Source: Marchantia polymorpha subsp. ruderalis (lineage: Eukaryota; Streptophyta; Marchantiopsida; Marchantiales; Marchantiaceae). From it: 64,000 bases of DNA. Made by a program: the position numbers and the translations under genes. Below are positions 23,321 to 35,812 of this stretch, piece by piece. Where the stretch lies: positions 20,902,001 to 20,966,000 of the forward strand of contig AP031358.1 in the NCBI GenBank assembly GCA_037833965.1, given 5' to 3'. The notes under the pieces were generated by a model that saw only the letters and a list, made by a program, of their open reading frames with translations, was not told the origin of the DNA and ran no database searches. How positions within the stretch are numbered: the first letter of the stretch is position 1; the number at the start of each line of letters is the position of its first letter.

Positions 23321-25440
23321 ACTTCACTCCTGAAGCTTTGAACAATAGATAAAGAGAAAATCACGTCCAAATCGACGTCGGTTGCGATCGTGGCCACTCT
23401 CGTAGCCGTCTCTAATTGCTAATCGACGGGTCTCGAGTTTCCAAATCTTACGCTTCAGTTTCGTCGTTCGGGGTCAGAAGAATTAATTGAGGTAGATTAC
23501 CAACTTGCACAACATATAAACCGGAATTATAGTTACCGGAAGTATAATCGGTTACAGTGGGACAATACAGAGCGTCAAATGCTGACAAGTTGAGATTTGT
23601 GTAGAATTTCACCATCAATCAATTAGTCAACTTGCAGAGGCAGTTCTGTCTGCCATGGCTCAGAACGCCAGAAAACAAAATGGGGATGTGCCGAAGCATC
23701 AGATATGTCAAGCTGCAGAGTAGGATCCGGAGGTTGATTCTGCACGTCGCCAACTGCTGAGCATGCCGATTCTAACCTTCCACGATTGATGGAGATACTA
23801 TTGCCTGCCTTCATAGTAATCTGAACTCACCCGTTCCCAGTATCACAGAATTCCAGGACCCAGAGAGGGCTTGATGCGAGGATGGCAGCCATCATCGTCA
23901 TTACAGCCAATTGACCTCCCGAATCTCTCCCCATCCCCTTTCATTAAAAGCTGAAGCACAAAACTTGGTGAAATTCAAGCGAAAAATCTGATAGTCTCGG
24001 ATTTGGTTGGTATGACATTGGAATAATAGTCAAGCATGGGGAGAAGAAATCTTTCACTTTCAGAGTTACTGAAATTGCTTTGATGGTGATATTGACCATC
24101 CTCTGACATATTGGACTCAACCTTTGGACCTACGAGAGTGATCACTACCTCACCGCAGTGGTCTTTGGCCACCTTTAAGGAACATTTTCTAGCAGAAGTG
24201 TCATGTTCATGAGGAGATTGGTATCGGATGGAGAAGATTTGATTCCAGATTGAGACTGGGAGTCTGGAGCACAGGAGAACAACAGTTGATTCGCTTTGCT
24301 TTGCTTTCATTTCAACTCCCAACACCTCTTGCACTCATTGGGTGCAACCATTGTTGGGTCCATGTCACCACGTTGTGGCTGACTGCTCCGCAAATTGATT
24401 CAAGGGTGAAAATCCTTTCGACGCCTCTCACCATCCATCCAGATAGCAGAAGCTTCTGAGCACCATGAGGGCAGCAGTTGTGCATTCTGCAGTCTTGTGA
24501 TTCGATTGTGACCAGCGATGTTTTGATCTGGAATCATCGCTGGCTGCCCTCAGAATGGATCTCAATATCTCCATCAATCTACAACAATCCTGAGTTGTAA
24601 CCGACTGCAATCAATCCTTCACCGGAGATTTGCTGTCGAGCTGATGTCAGTGACCACATAGCATCACCAATTTGATGTTAGGCTACAATATAGGGAGACA
24701 TAGGGCTTTATCATGATGTTGATTCACTCTCTCATTTCACTTGGTCCCGGTTTGAATCAAAGTTATTTATCACTTTAAATAATTCTTCTTTTGGCTCAGA
24801 TCGTTCTTTTATGGTCCCTTTTAGCTTTTGCTTTGTAGCTGAGTCGAAGAGATGCTATCATGCTTTAGATTCCATGCGCCTCCATTTCTTTTCTTTGGAA
24901 TATATCTCTCTCATTTTTCATTCCATTTCCTTAGATTGATTTTTACATCCCATACGACATACTACAGTTCTGATACTATTTAGATTTAGATCTTCCAATA
25001 TGCTCGAGGCTGAGATATTTCAGTCGAATAGCTCATGGGATGTCCTTTATAATCGTATAAAATGACTTCAACTTTGGCAGCAATAAAACTCACCCTGTCA
25101 TAGAGATTCAATCAATATGCAGTTTGTTAACCAATACAACGGAATTACAACGATAAATTTTTGTGTTTTTTATGAAAACAGTCTTTTTCCAATCTTGGGC
25201 TCTTAATATAGAGATTAATAAGGAAGTAAGAAAAGAAAACACTGGCCCACTCCATTCACTTGATGACTAAATGTACTGACGAAAGCCGATTTTCTATTGG
25301 CTGTATTGGAAGCTTCTATTAGAAACCGTTAAACAGTTTTAATGCTAATTCTCTATACTATTAATAGCTAATGCTTGGATTTTACCCTATTTTACTCTAA
25401 ATTGTGGAAGAACGAATCCAATATACGCGCAAGAAGAGAG
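23321..25440. other. Spacer, no gene recognised
   Basis: The 23.6-24.65 kb part has higher GC and minus-strand open frames (24334-23975, 24610-24428). It also has a donor-like CGG|GTGAGT near 23835 after a hydrophobic stretch. No family is recognisable and no phase-consistent model holds. A relict gene is possible. Confidence 0.35.
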
Positions 25441-27600
25441 ATTACGGTACACAATTTACGGGATTCTATACCTCCGAACAACTCAGACAAGAAGATGTAA
25501 ACCATCAAAAATCACGTCATCGGATGCAAAGGATATTCAGGTTTGACAAGCCGATTATATATTGTCGGTGGCAACTATTAACGATAGCACTACTATAAAT
25601 TGGAATTTGGGCTTCTATTCTAAATATACGGAAAATATTGTCTTTTCCTTTCATCACCTTCAAATCCAAGCCGACATTGTGACACTAAAGCATACATAGT
25701 AGAATCTGGTAGCTGGTAGTAATTTTTAGACTCCAAATTTGCCAAAATTAATCTGACCAAATTGCAATGACGGTACATCGCAATTTGGCATATCCTGCCT
25801 AATTTAGGCGATCATGTATGACTGCGTATAACTTAAAGAGCGTTTGGTGACTAAATTAATGCGAGTGCATCCCTTGGCTACCAACTTAGACTTGAAGATT
25901 TTTTCATAAGATTTTTTCTGGTATTCTTGGTTCCATCATTCTCCTTGTAGATACACTTGCAATCTATCACTCTTTTGTCATGGCTCAACTCAACAAGTTA
26001 TCGAGTGTTGTTTGCATGAAGTGACTTCATCTCTCTATATAGTTGCATTCTTGCTTCTCACTAAAAGCTGGAGCTTCGGATAAAGAAGATGTATCTCCAT
26101 ATTCAGTGATCAAAGTGTCACATGGATCTTTAGCATCACTTTCAATATCATCAATAATTGAAGAGTCAACCCAAATGACTTATCTAGTTGGAGTTTGACA
26201 TACAACAGCATTCCGTAATTGCCATCTTGATGAAATTCTTCTTGATGAGTTTGTGCTAGTTCTAAATGTGGGTCACAACAAATCAGCTCTTAATCCACAA
26301 CAGGTGGAATACATTCTTGTGGTCCATCATTAGTGGTGTAAATATCAATCGGTTGTCAGTTGTGCCACAAATGAAAAATCAAATCTTGAGATATAACATG
26401 TGACACTCTAAAGATAATTATCCGCTTTAAGATGTATAGATTTTTCAGCATTGAGCTCCTCATGATAATTTGAGCACCATACATCATAATCAAAAATCTA
26501 TTGTCGATACTCCACTTGAATACTTTCAAGTCCAATTTTCCAAATGAGATCAAGTTCTATGTGACATACTAGGGATGTGACGAACATTGATCAAGATATG
26601 GACCACCTCATCAGACATTTGAATCTTCATAGATCCAATACCAAAATTTTTGCAAGACTTATCATTTGCTATAAAAATTGTATCAGTTGACAGAGTGTAA
26701 GAACTGAAGAACTCTTTAACGTGACAAATGTGATAAGATCACGCTGAATTCAAAATCCATTCATCATTTTTAATATGGAAGGAAGTACAAAATGCATAAC
26801 CCAAATTCTTAGTTACAACGTTTGTTGAGTATTTACCAATTGCCTTACCATGCCAATCTTTGCAAATATGACAAGATTTGCCATATTTTCAGCCGTTGAT
26901 GTTTCTTAGGATTTCTAGACTTAGACCTAGACCCAGACTTGGTCTTCATATTTCTATTTCCTTTCTCCTATTAGGCGTGCTACCACAAGAATTTGTCAAG
27001 AAAGTAGACGATGAAGTGGATTTAACGGATGAGGTATGCACAAACACCAATAGCTTTTATTGCATGTCGTCGGTTAATAAATCAGTAACAACTTCATTGT
27101 ATGCGCTGATTTTTTTGTCACGGTGAAACAACATTAATGACATGGACTTGTATGAGGTAATTCATTGGAATGTGAAAAAGGTTTTTCAATTTCATCTCTA
27201 TATAAAACGTTATTAACTCCAAACTCGAGGGGATAAAAATTTGAACCAAGCAAATTTTTAGTACCACAAATTTATATGTTGTTTATTACCAAATCCGTAT
27301 TTTATACCGTGTGCTTAACTTGATTGAAAATCATCTTTCAAAATTTAAACTCAAACAGAGATAATTTGCCTAGTCAAATATTCCGAAATTGCCTAAAATC
27401 AAGCTTGCTATTTTATTACTTTTTGATCAAGATACCTCACAATGTACGCTTTTCTATGTGAAGGTACATATGATTTACTCTTTTTTTGGCCTGACTTATA
27501 CAAATGATCCGGCGTTTCATTCAAATTGCTCTTTTGCCGCTCCAAATTTGTCACCTCCGCAACTCGCCTCTTCGAGTCCACTCTGCCGTTCATAGTATTG

Positions 27601-28004
27601 TGTAACCATCTTTAGTTAGTTAGAACTAAAGTAGAGGTTGTTCTAAACGTTGATATAGTTACTTTAGCGTGCACTAGTCGCATACGTCAGCGATCCGCGC
27701 ACTTGGTAGGTAGAGACTATGTGTGTTAGTTGACATTGCCACGTCAACGATCCGTGTGCTTGTTAGGTAAGGATTGAATTTGTTAGTTGGAAGCACCACG
27801 TCAGCGATACGTGCGTTTGTTAGAAATATCCGCCACATCATCCATCCACTAGGAGTGGGATGGATGATGGTAATAAGAACTTATTTCTTTGTACTTGTTG
27901 GTGAAAGCTATATAAGGGAAAGGAGAACCATTGTTAATATTTATCATCTTCAGAGTTCACGTTTCTATGTTTGAGTGAAATTCTCTCTAAACCCTAGTGT
28001 TACA
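27601..28004 (+). mobile_element. Solo LTR with perfect 5-base target duplication (fossil)
   Basis: A 404-base LTR beginning TGTAACC and ending GTGTTACA, flanked on both sides by TATTG (27596-27600 and 28005-28009). Plus orientation is supported by a TATA-like CTATATAAGGG near 27909. No internal region follows, so it is the product of LTR-LTR recombination. It sits within the span of the decayed minus-strand copia element and is therefore younger. The short TGTAAC/GTTACA termini and LTR length fit Ty1/copia, but a small gypsy LTR is possible. Confidence 0.85.
27682..27835 (+). repeat. ~57-base imperfect tandem repeats in the LTR U3
   Basis: Three units start at ACGTCAGCGATCCG (27684), ACGTCAACGATCCG (27740) and ACGTCAGCGATACG (27798), spaced 56 and 58 bases. 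Each carries an ACGTCA core, typical of bZIP binding. They lie upstream of the TATA-like box, where LTR enhancers sit. Confidence 0.75.
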
Positions 28005-28424
28005 TATTGTCACCATAGCAAAGCTCGGCCCAGACTTCAAACGTACATACCTTCGCGATCGCGTAACAAAATTTGATACAATTTAGGTTAAAAAATTGTT
28101 TCAGAAAGGCACTCAAGCCGTTGCATGCAGGATAAAAAATGAAGTGATGAAAAAATTTTGATTTTAAGAAATCAAAGTGTTTTACTTGACATCAGAGTGG
28201 AATAAATTTCTACCGCTTTAGATTAAAAAGTCCTCTGCCATCACTATATATAACAATATTGTTCTTTTATCAAAATATATCAGTGCCTATGGCTCCACTT
28301 TCATAGCCAACATTCTACTTGGAATTGAGAGTGTAAATTTTAACAGCGCTTCCGTGCTCTTTGATCTCCAAAAAACTTGGAAATAAAAAATCTACATGCA
28401 ATGACTAGCTTTGATAATAATTAT

Positions 28425-28800
28425 TCTTGAATCACACATCAAGAATCACAAACAAGAATCACACATTGATGTACCCAACACGAAATGGGCTATAATGATC
28501 TGGATTATTAAAGGCTCCGGTGTATAGATAATAAAATATATACAATATTGATCATGGTCGGGAGTGATTCAACTTCATATGAGACTACTTCCACGGTCGA
28601 GATAAAAGTTTAATTAAACAAAAATGTTACATAAGGACTCCATAGCTCAACTCTCAATTATCTCTCCTCGCATGTATGCAATGTGAGAGCAAACTGAAAC
28701 GTGTTCACCATAGGGTTACGAATATCAAACCCTAAATAGAGGCCAAGCCTAACTACGGTTAACAAGGTGTGAGTTAATCTTACATAGAGTTCAGACAATC
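28425..28800 (-). mobile_element. Possible 5' LTR of the decayed copia element
   Basis: It lies just outside the primer-binding-like site, where the minus-strand element's 5' LTR should be. It contains AT-rich promoter-like sequence and a short (TGTGATTCTTG)n-like repeat at its inner end. The outer boundary is uncertain, and I found no second LTR to align it with. Confidence 0.35.
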
Positions 28801-28849
28801 ATGATGTTTCTTTCTTCATTGTTATGATATTGCTGAGAGTTATCCGGTG

Positions 28850-29512
28850 CAAAACGTGAAGACGTATATTGTCATTGAATAACAAGATCAAGAAAATCAT
28901 GCAATGTTTTGTTTCAGAGCCGAGGTCAACAAGCGCAACTGTTCATCAAGCAGGCCGGAATTATAGATTGCAATTCCATAGAATTCTTTGAATTTGGATA
29001 GACTTCTCTCAAATCTCTAAATTAAGTTGTTTGATGAGATTGAATTAAGCTAATTTAGGTAATTTAGACAACTGATTAATATAAGCATGTATGGTAATAC
29101 ATTATAAAAACGACGTGCCACATGGAGCACACGTGCATATTTGCAAAACATTTGAACGTTTGAAGAAAAATTCATTGAGGGTATTGCTTCATGGCAAAAA
29201 GCGTGTGTGCTACTGAGATAAGATTCGGTTTGGATCAAATCGAAAGTGCAAATGCTTAGAAAAATGATGTAAACTAAACTGATGTGATTCAACTAACTAA
29301 CAAAATTATTAACTCAATTACTTCACATAAATGTGAAGTAATTCAAAATTCTCAAAATGATTATCATCAAGTCATGGTACAAAAAATAGTGAAATGAAAA
29401 CATCTAATTATGACATTATCTAATTTAACCTATTCATAGTAAAAAAATTGTTCTTTTCATCTATCACTTTATTATTGTTTAGGCTTCTAACTATCATTTT
29501 AGTATTGCTTTT
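28850..29512. other. AT-rich spacer with a short hairpin, no gene seen
   Basis: AT-rich. A 13-base palindromic pair (AATTACTTCACAT / ATGTGAAGTAATT) lies at about 29317-29344. Nothing coding is visible. Confidence 0.45.
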
Positions 29513-29584
29513 ATATGTGTTTTGATCAGAGTGAAATCAAGTCAGTCATCACTGACTTGATTTCACTCCGATCAAAACACATAT
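29513..29584. repeat. 72-base near-perfect hairpin
   Basis: Two 34-base arms, starting ATATGTGTTTTGATC, with one mismatch and a 4-base loop (CATC). Arm length and near-perfect pairing fit a tiny foldback element or an inverted-repeat small-RNA source. No host gene is nearby. Confidence 0.9.
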
Positions 29585-30596
29585 CTAAAGTTCTATGGAA
29601 TTTATAAGAATAATGCTAACTTAATTATGACAATTGTTTGAATATAAAAAATATTTCAAAATTAATTCAATTTTGGCAAACTTGTCATTTGCCAAAATTT
29701 ATGAGCCCTACACTAAGGTCAACACTGTGAAAATGCAGGCTAGAATATCTTTAATGTATTTCTACCAAGACATTGATATGAAATTATATATGCTGATAAA
29801 AAAATGAACAGATTTTGGATACCTTATATGTTCAATTGCTATAAATGAGCAAGGTATTTATTTAATGGGAAACTAGATTACTTGATAAGATCCATCAAAT
29901 ATCTGATGTTACTCCACCAATGGCACACGGTCTCAAAATTCTAAAACGTATTCATGTACACTATACACATACGAGCTTTAGTGGATCTCTACGATCGCAA
30001 ATCGCTACTAGCTCCGTCTTCACATGAGAGTCTATGTATCTCCAATCTTTTGGAGCAAAACTTTGCAAAATGTTTATCAAACTCATCCTACACATGCACG
30101 AAACGCGATTGCATGACTCAGAAATATTGCTGTTGAATAATAGCTCACAACGAGATTTTTGCACTTTGTACGCTGATGAATTGACATTCCAACCCACCAG
30201 CAAAATTGACTTCAGATGCACCTGCATAATCTGACTACATGTCTATATTCGACGCTCATTTGGATTAATGAATCAATGTGAGCACAAAGCTCGGAGTACA
30301 ATTTATTTGTCTACACATGCTTCCCAAAGTTGCGATTGTTGTGACAAAATTCCACTGCATGCATCTTCTGTTCATACTAGAATATGCATGAAATGTACCA
30401 TTGGTGGATTTCCATAGGGTAAAACAAAACTTAAAGTGTTCAAGTAAGCAATTTAGGTTCCAATAGGGTACCATGAAGTAAACAACTCATAAATGAACTA
30501 TACATTTAGAGTAGAATTTACTCATAAAATTTTCTATTATGCATGAAGTATTTTCTTTATTCAGATTATTTACATATATCATACAACATACTATAG

Positions 30597-31153
30597 AGAA
30601 TATTATTTGATTATATCCAATACGTTTCATTTTACCCTATGGTATCCCTCCAACGGCACTTCCGGGGGCATTTTAGTCCACATGCACCCATGTTATCATG
30701 AGAATTCTTATAACTAATTTGTTTCTGGGTTAGAATATCACTGCCGTTATTTATCGGAAAAAAGTGACTTCTTACTAAGTTCAGTTATTCACTGGTTGTC
30801 AGCAATGCACCTTAACGTACTCAAAGCAGTGACTTCACTTACCAAAATTCGCAGCGGAAGCTGCCTTCGGCCAAAAGTTTTAGAAATGTAAATAAATAGT
30901 TCCCAGATTTTAAAACTGAATAATTGGTATCTCACATGATGAAGATTAGCGGCTATGGGAATTATGACTAATTGAACTTGGGAGAGAAGTCATTTTTTTT
31001 TAACAAATAAAGACATCGGTATTTCTAACATGGAATCAAAGCAATTACAATAACTCGTATGGTTTCATATGTTACTGTGTACTAGAGTGCTGTCGTAAGT
31101 GCCGTTGGAGGGTTCCGATAGAATAAAACGTATTGGGTCATATTAAGTAGTTC
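30597..31153. mobile_element. Non-coding DNA element with long terminal inverted repeats, copy B
   Basis: The ends read inward as GAGAATATTATTTGATTATA (left) and GAGAACTACTTAATATGACC (right, on the minus strand). Both continue through CCAATACGTTT, a TATGG/TCGGAA variant and CCCTCCAACGGCACTT. The left arm aligns to copy A through CATTTTACC...CGGCA.TTC.G and ...AGTCCAC. Both copies also share TTCTTGTAATTG-like sequence deeper in the arms. About 557 bases, no coding capacity, more diverged arms than copy A. No target duplication was found by eye. Confidence 0.65.
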
Positions 31154-31159
31154 TCCCCT

Positions 31160-31430
31160 TATTCTACGTAATATTATCACGTCATCCAGTTTTCATGTCA
31201 ACTAATCACATTTTAGTTAACACCACTATCACCGATATTTAAAGTAAAAAGAATATTCACATTTACAAATGGGGATATGTTTTAAAACATTCAGAATATC
31301 GGAACCCAGTCTTCTCTTTCCACCATTTCCTTAATTTATGTCATTACTTATATACATTAAATAATGAACGGATAGGAACGGATAAGGTTTTCGATCCCTT
31401 TTGCTATTCGCCCGTTCTTTATTCAATATC
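31160..31430. other. AT-rich spacer
   Basis: Low-complexity AT-rich DNA between the element at 30.6-31.15 kb and the following GC-rich islet. Nothing is recognised. Confidence 0.4.
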
Positions 31431-31439
31431 TCCCCTAGT

Positions 31440-32430
31440 CGCCCACCACCGCATAACTAAGCATATTCCCTGATTCCGGTGCGCGGACCCGAAGGAGATT
31501 CTTCCTCCCACCCGCCCGCCGAGGAAAGATCCGGTTTATGGCGGCGGTCGGTCACCTGGCCGCCGGGGAGCGGCATTTCCGCTCAACGGGCAAAGACCCC
31601 ATCCCACACGCCCCCGCCAACGGTGACTAGACGAAGGACGAGAAGAACGTGGCCCGCTCATCGCCTCGCCTTGTCTCGTTCACAATGGCGAAAATCGCAG
31701 GATCGCGCAGCGCTGCGAGTTTCGATCGATACAAAGCGAGCAGCGGGAGACGAGATCTGCGAGATCTGAACAAACGACTGACCGAGCCGATTTTTTCGAC
31801 AACATTTTCTCGGTCGCGGCTTTGAATCGGTCGATTTTCTAATTAAATCGTCGGTTCCTCCGTCGCGCTTCGATCCGGCCAATGCTGATCTTCCATTCCC
31901 CGGGAGCCGCGAGATTCAGTGGAAACCATCGCTGGACTTTGTTCCTCGAAATGCAGGGTGAATATCTCGCAATCGATGGTTTCTAATTGAGGAGTATCTT
32001 TGGTTCTGCTCGCCTTCGTGAGTCAAAGGTGCAGAAAGGAAGAAGGAGAGGGCAAAATTCGCTGCCTGGTCTTCGCGTCCCGTGGCGGATTGCTGGGGCT
32101 CCAAATCGGGCTCCGGTGGTGCACCTTCGGAACGAGATCTTGTGGCTGCCAGCCAGTATTAGCGGGACCTGCTTGCCTCTCACATATCCTCGCAACGCTG
32201 AGAGGCCAACTCCGAGCGAGCGGTACTTCAGCAGCAGCCGATGCGAGCGCTAGCTGATGGAGCGACCTTGACCGCCTCCACCTGATCAGATGCAGACTTC
32301 CATTTCAGATTCTGATGTCCGCCTGCCTTCGAACTTCCAAAAGAAGCTCACCAAAATGAGGAGACCGGTCAAACGCGATCGACGACCGCAGCCATGGAAG
32401 CTTCTCGCACCGACTCTTGGCGTACCTTGA
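31440..32430. other. GC-rich, CpG-rich islet without a recognisable gene
   Basis: An abrupt GC-rich block with open frames on both strands (31479-31769 plus, 31987-32257 plus, 32195-31983 minus), none of known family. It resembles the promoter/leader islands of the real genes here, so it may be a promoter of a non-coding transcript or the remains of a gene's 5' end. Confidence 0.35.
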
Positions 32431-32549
32431 CGCCAAAGTGGAGAGCAATTTGACGAACCTACGATACAATATGATGTAGCACTGCTCTTGGTCATGTAAA
32501 ATTTTGAATATTTGGTGGTCTTACAGCTTAACTCCACCATGGATAATTG

Positions 32550-35500
32550 ATGGATCTAATCACTCAAATCTACCATAAATAACTACTCCGTCCTTCGTTC
32601 ATATGATTAATTTTCTTACTTTGTCTATTATCATGAGGTGACAGGAAGTTGAAATGAAAATTCAACTCTACTTTTTACAAAAAGCCAGATTCAAAATCAG
32701 ATTAAACCTAGATAATGTAGACAATGATATATCCTTATATATGCAAAAACATTGACGGATGTACTTGAGGAACAAGTTTGAATAGTAGTGATATTGGTAT
32801 GAGAGGTATCTAACGAGTAATTTTGACAACCTATCTCACAGAAGATTTCATTCTATATCTAAACTTCAGGTAAGCTACCGAAGAATCCATGGCCAAAGAT
32901 TGACAAGGACCATTAGAATGTTCAATGGTTGCAGCAAGCCATTTGCTGGCTAACTAGCAACAATAATTTCATGTTATAAGTTCAAGTCATAGAAAATAGG
33001 TGTAATAGTTTTAAATTCGTGTGAATCTTAATAAGTAATAAATTTTAGGTCTCAAAGAAGAGGAAATTTAGAACATCTCGATATAATAAAACCTTCACCA
33101 CGTTGGCATGAACCTTTCACTGATCAATCATGTAAGCGTATCAAGTCAACAACCCGATCCCCAAAGTGAAATTTGCTTTTCTCGACATATAGTTTGTGAG
33201 CACAGCGTTTTTCTTAAATCCATTTCAGTTTTGAGATGTGGTCAAAAGTATGGTAAATAAAGAAGAATATCAACCAACAAATTACCACTCTGGCTTAAAA
33301 TAATCTGAAATATACCATTCATGAGTTACATGTCAATAAGACGAAAGCACAATATAGATATCCAGTCCATAGTTGACAGTAATACAAATTGTGTAATAAC
33401 CAATTTTATTAATTTCTTTAGATGATATCCACGGATAAAATCTAACTTGCTTAAGTAACACACACTTGAGAATCTGTCCCTCATATCATTGATCAAAAGC
33501 AACGCTTGTTTTTTTTCTGTAATCTTGTTCAATTCTCTAGAGCTTTCACTTTCCTCTTAGACCCCTTTCTTTCCCTAAAGTCTTAAAAACGCATATCATA
33601 CAAACCTTTTTGCTAACAAATAAGACAGTACTTTTTTAAACTCATTCAACGTGTTAATAGTCATACAAATGCGTCCTCCAATCTTTTCAAATCTGAGTGT
33701 ATTGTTTATCCTCCCTGTATCATTAGCAGGTGTGGCGAGATAGCCATACTTTGATCTCTATTTGTGGTTAGAGATATTCAAACGTCTTACACGAACACCC
33801 CACCCTATTATTGCTTCTTTACCAAAACCCATAAGCATGGATATTGAAGGAACTTTAACGTGTTTTAATATCTCTAATGTGGTTAGGAACCCTTAAAATA
33901 GTCCTCACTAGGTTAACTTTTAGTGAGAACTCTTCAATAGATTTTCTAGTCCTCTCTCGGGAGGATAATAGCGGTAATCTTTCCCAAGTTGACTTTCCAT
34001 CTCTTTACTCATCATAATCTTGCACCCGCCCAACATAAAGTTTCTCAACCCACTCATAAGTAAAACTCAAACCATCCTGACTTCGGAACTTCTCAATCTC
34101 CATACATAACCACAGTTGAAGTCCTCTTTGGAACATAAAGGCTCCCAACTCTTTCTCTTTCCATCTATCTGTCATAAGTTACGACAGATACATGTGTTAT
34201 GACTCATAACACAGGCAACCAAACTTCATCATATGCAAACAGAATCATTCCCGAACAAACACTCCAGTGGCACATCTCTGACTCAGAACTTCCGAGGGCA
34301 CACAGTAAACCCTACAGCCAGAGGATGGGGAAGTTTATTTGGGCTGAGTATATAATCTAGAGTGCATGATAAATTTTGTTGATTTTCATTGCATGTATGG
34401 AGTATTGAAAGTATATACTTCTGATAAGTTAATTTAATGAAATCTTTTCAGCTAACTTTATGAAATGAAGTCACGCAGTACTACCACAAAGATTGTTTAC
34501 AAAAATAGCAGATGCGGAAGATGAACATAGAAAGAACGACGACCCCGTGAACCGATATCGAACAAATTGTTATAGGAAGTAAGTGATTTGTCGGGGTATA
34601 AAATTTTCACTGGCAGCATCTCATCAAGTTGAAAATGAAGAGTCAAGGTCTACGACATGCAATTTGTAGATAAAATTTATGGATTAAAATATCACCAAGT
34701 ATAAACGTTAGTGAAAACTTAGGATTACCAACATTAACGGAATCACATCTCATGGTGTGAACCAAGAGACTAAGGTGTGAAAAACATGGACAAATAGAAC
34801 ATTAACGAGAAGAACATTTTTGTGACTATAATCATTAGCTTTTGCCATCGACAGATTGAAAAGCGAGAATCAGATGTGCACACATTAAGGTAGCATACGA
34901 GCAGCACCTCTGTTTGTAGATATTTTTTTACGGAATAAGCTCCCTAAGCTGAACGTAAATTGTAGTACCACATTTAAATTTCAATCTGCTTCAAGTTTAG
35001 GGTTATCTTGTTAAAATAGGCTTTTGTGGCTAAAAGTTAATTAACCAATAGGGTTTACGGTTTGGGATTTGTGTGTCCAAGCTCAACATTGACCTTGAAA
35101 GTTATGTACATTGTTGGTCTGACTATTAACCAATCAAAGTCAAATCGTTCATATTAGACGAATGATCATTTGTCGAGGTGATTAGGAAGTGGGAGGTGGG
35201 AATTTCTATCTACCTGATTTCGAGTTGATCTACCTCATTACAAGCGTGAGGAATGCTATCTAAAATTTCTGACCTCAATATTGCTAGTCATGATCCACCT
35301 GAAGCTAATGGAGAGCGGTAATAGAAAATGGCCAGTGCTAGAGAGTTTATAGTTGAAAAGACAGGGTACGGTTCAACCACCAACCACCAGTCCAATTTCG
35401 TTTGTTGAGACAAACCATATTCTATCACGAAAATAAGATTCATCTTCAATGCCGTTGTTGAACAATAGACATAGACAGTAATAGACAGTAAGATACAAAC

Positions 35501-35800
35501 TCTCATCTCGTTTGATGAATTTGCAAAGTCCGACCACATGTCATCTCGTATGTACAGCCACAGTTTCACATAAGAAATGATATGACATCAGTTGATTCAC
35601 ACTTTAACAGCCTATCAGGAAAAGAGAAGGCATGCAAGAAACAAGTGGGACATAAATTGAAGGAGTCATGAGCGTGATATACCTTTTCTTCACTCAATTA
35701 CTGGATTTGCAAATGCTCCGACCGAAGGCCACTTCATCTGTATATCTGTTTCAATCAGATGGTCGACGGAGGCTGGAGATTGCGAGCGCGGCTGAAAGCA
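32550..35800. other. AT-rich spacer, no gene seen
   Basis: AT-rich with scattered short open frames. The 33.7-34.3 kb stretch has small palindromes (for example TGTGTTATGACTCATAACACA near 34200) and composition suggestive of old repeat DNA, but I could not assign a family. Confidence 0.4.
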
Positions 35801-35812
35801 ATTCCGGAAAAT

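Larger units (their letters stand above)
25600..28420 (-). mobile_element. Decayed Ty1/copia retrotransposon internal region (fossil)
   Basis: Read on the minus strand, the segment carries copia-type parts in the expected order: a gag zinc-knuckle-like block near 26.9 kb, a protease-like block near 26.75-26.6 kb, and the start of a reverse-transcriptase region near 26.0 kb with the family-typical SLHANNT motif. A primer-binding-like site (TTATTATCAAAGCTAG, compare copia TTGGTATCAGAGC) lies near 28,420. The copy is badly broken with many breaks and pieces missing. It is older than the solo LTR inserted at 27601-28004. Confidence 0.7.

Noticed and set aside
23600-24640. Possible multi-exon minus-strand gene
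   Set aside because: Several frames and one good donor exist, but no phase-consistent chain and no known domain emerged.
28005-28030. Possible copia primer-binding site after the LTR at 27601-28004
   Set aside because: The flanking TATTG duplication shows that the LTR ends at 28004 and stands alone; the resemblance is weak and falls in the older flanking sequence.
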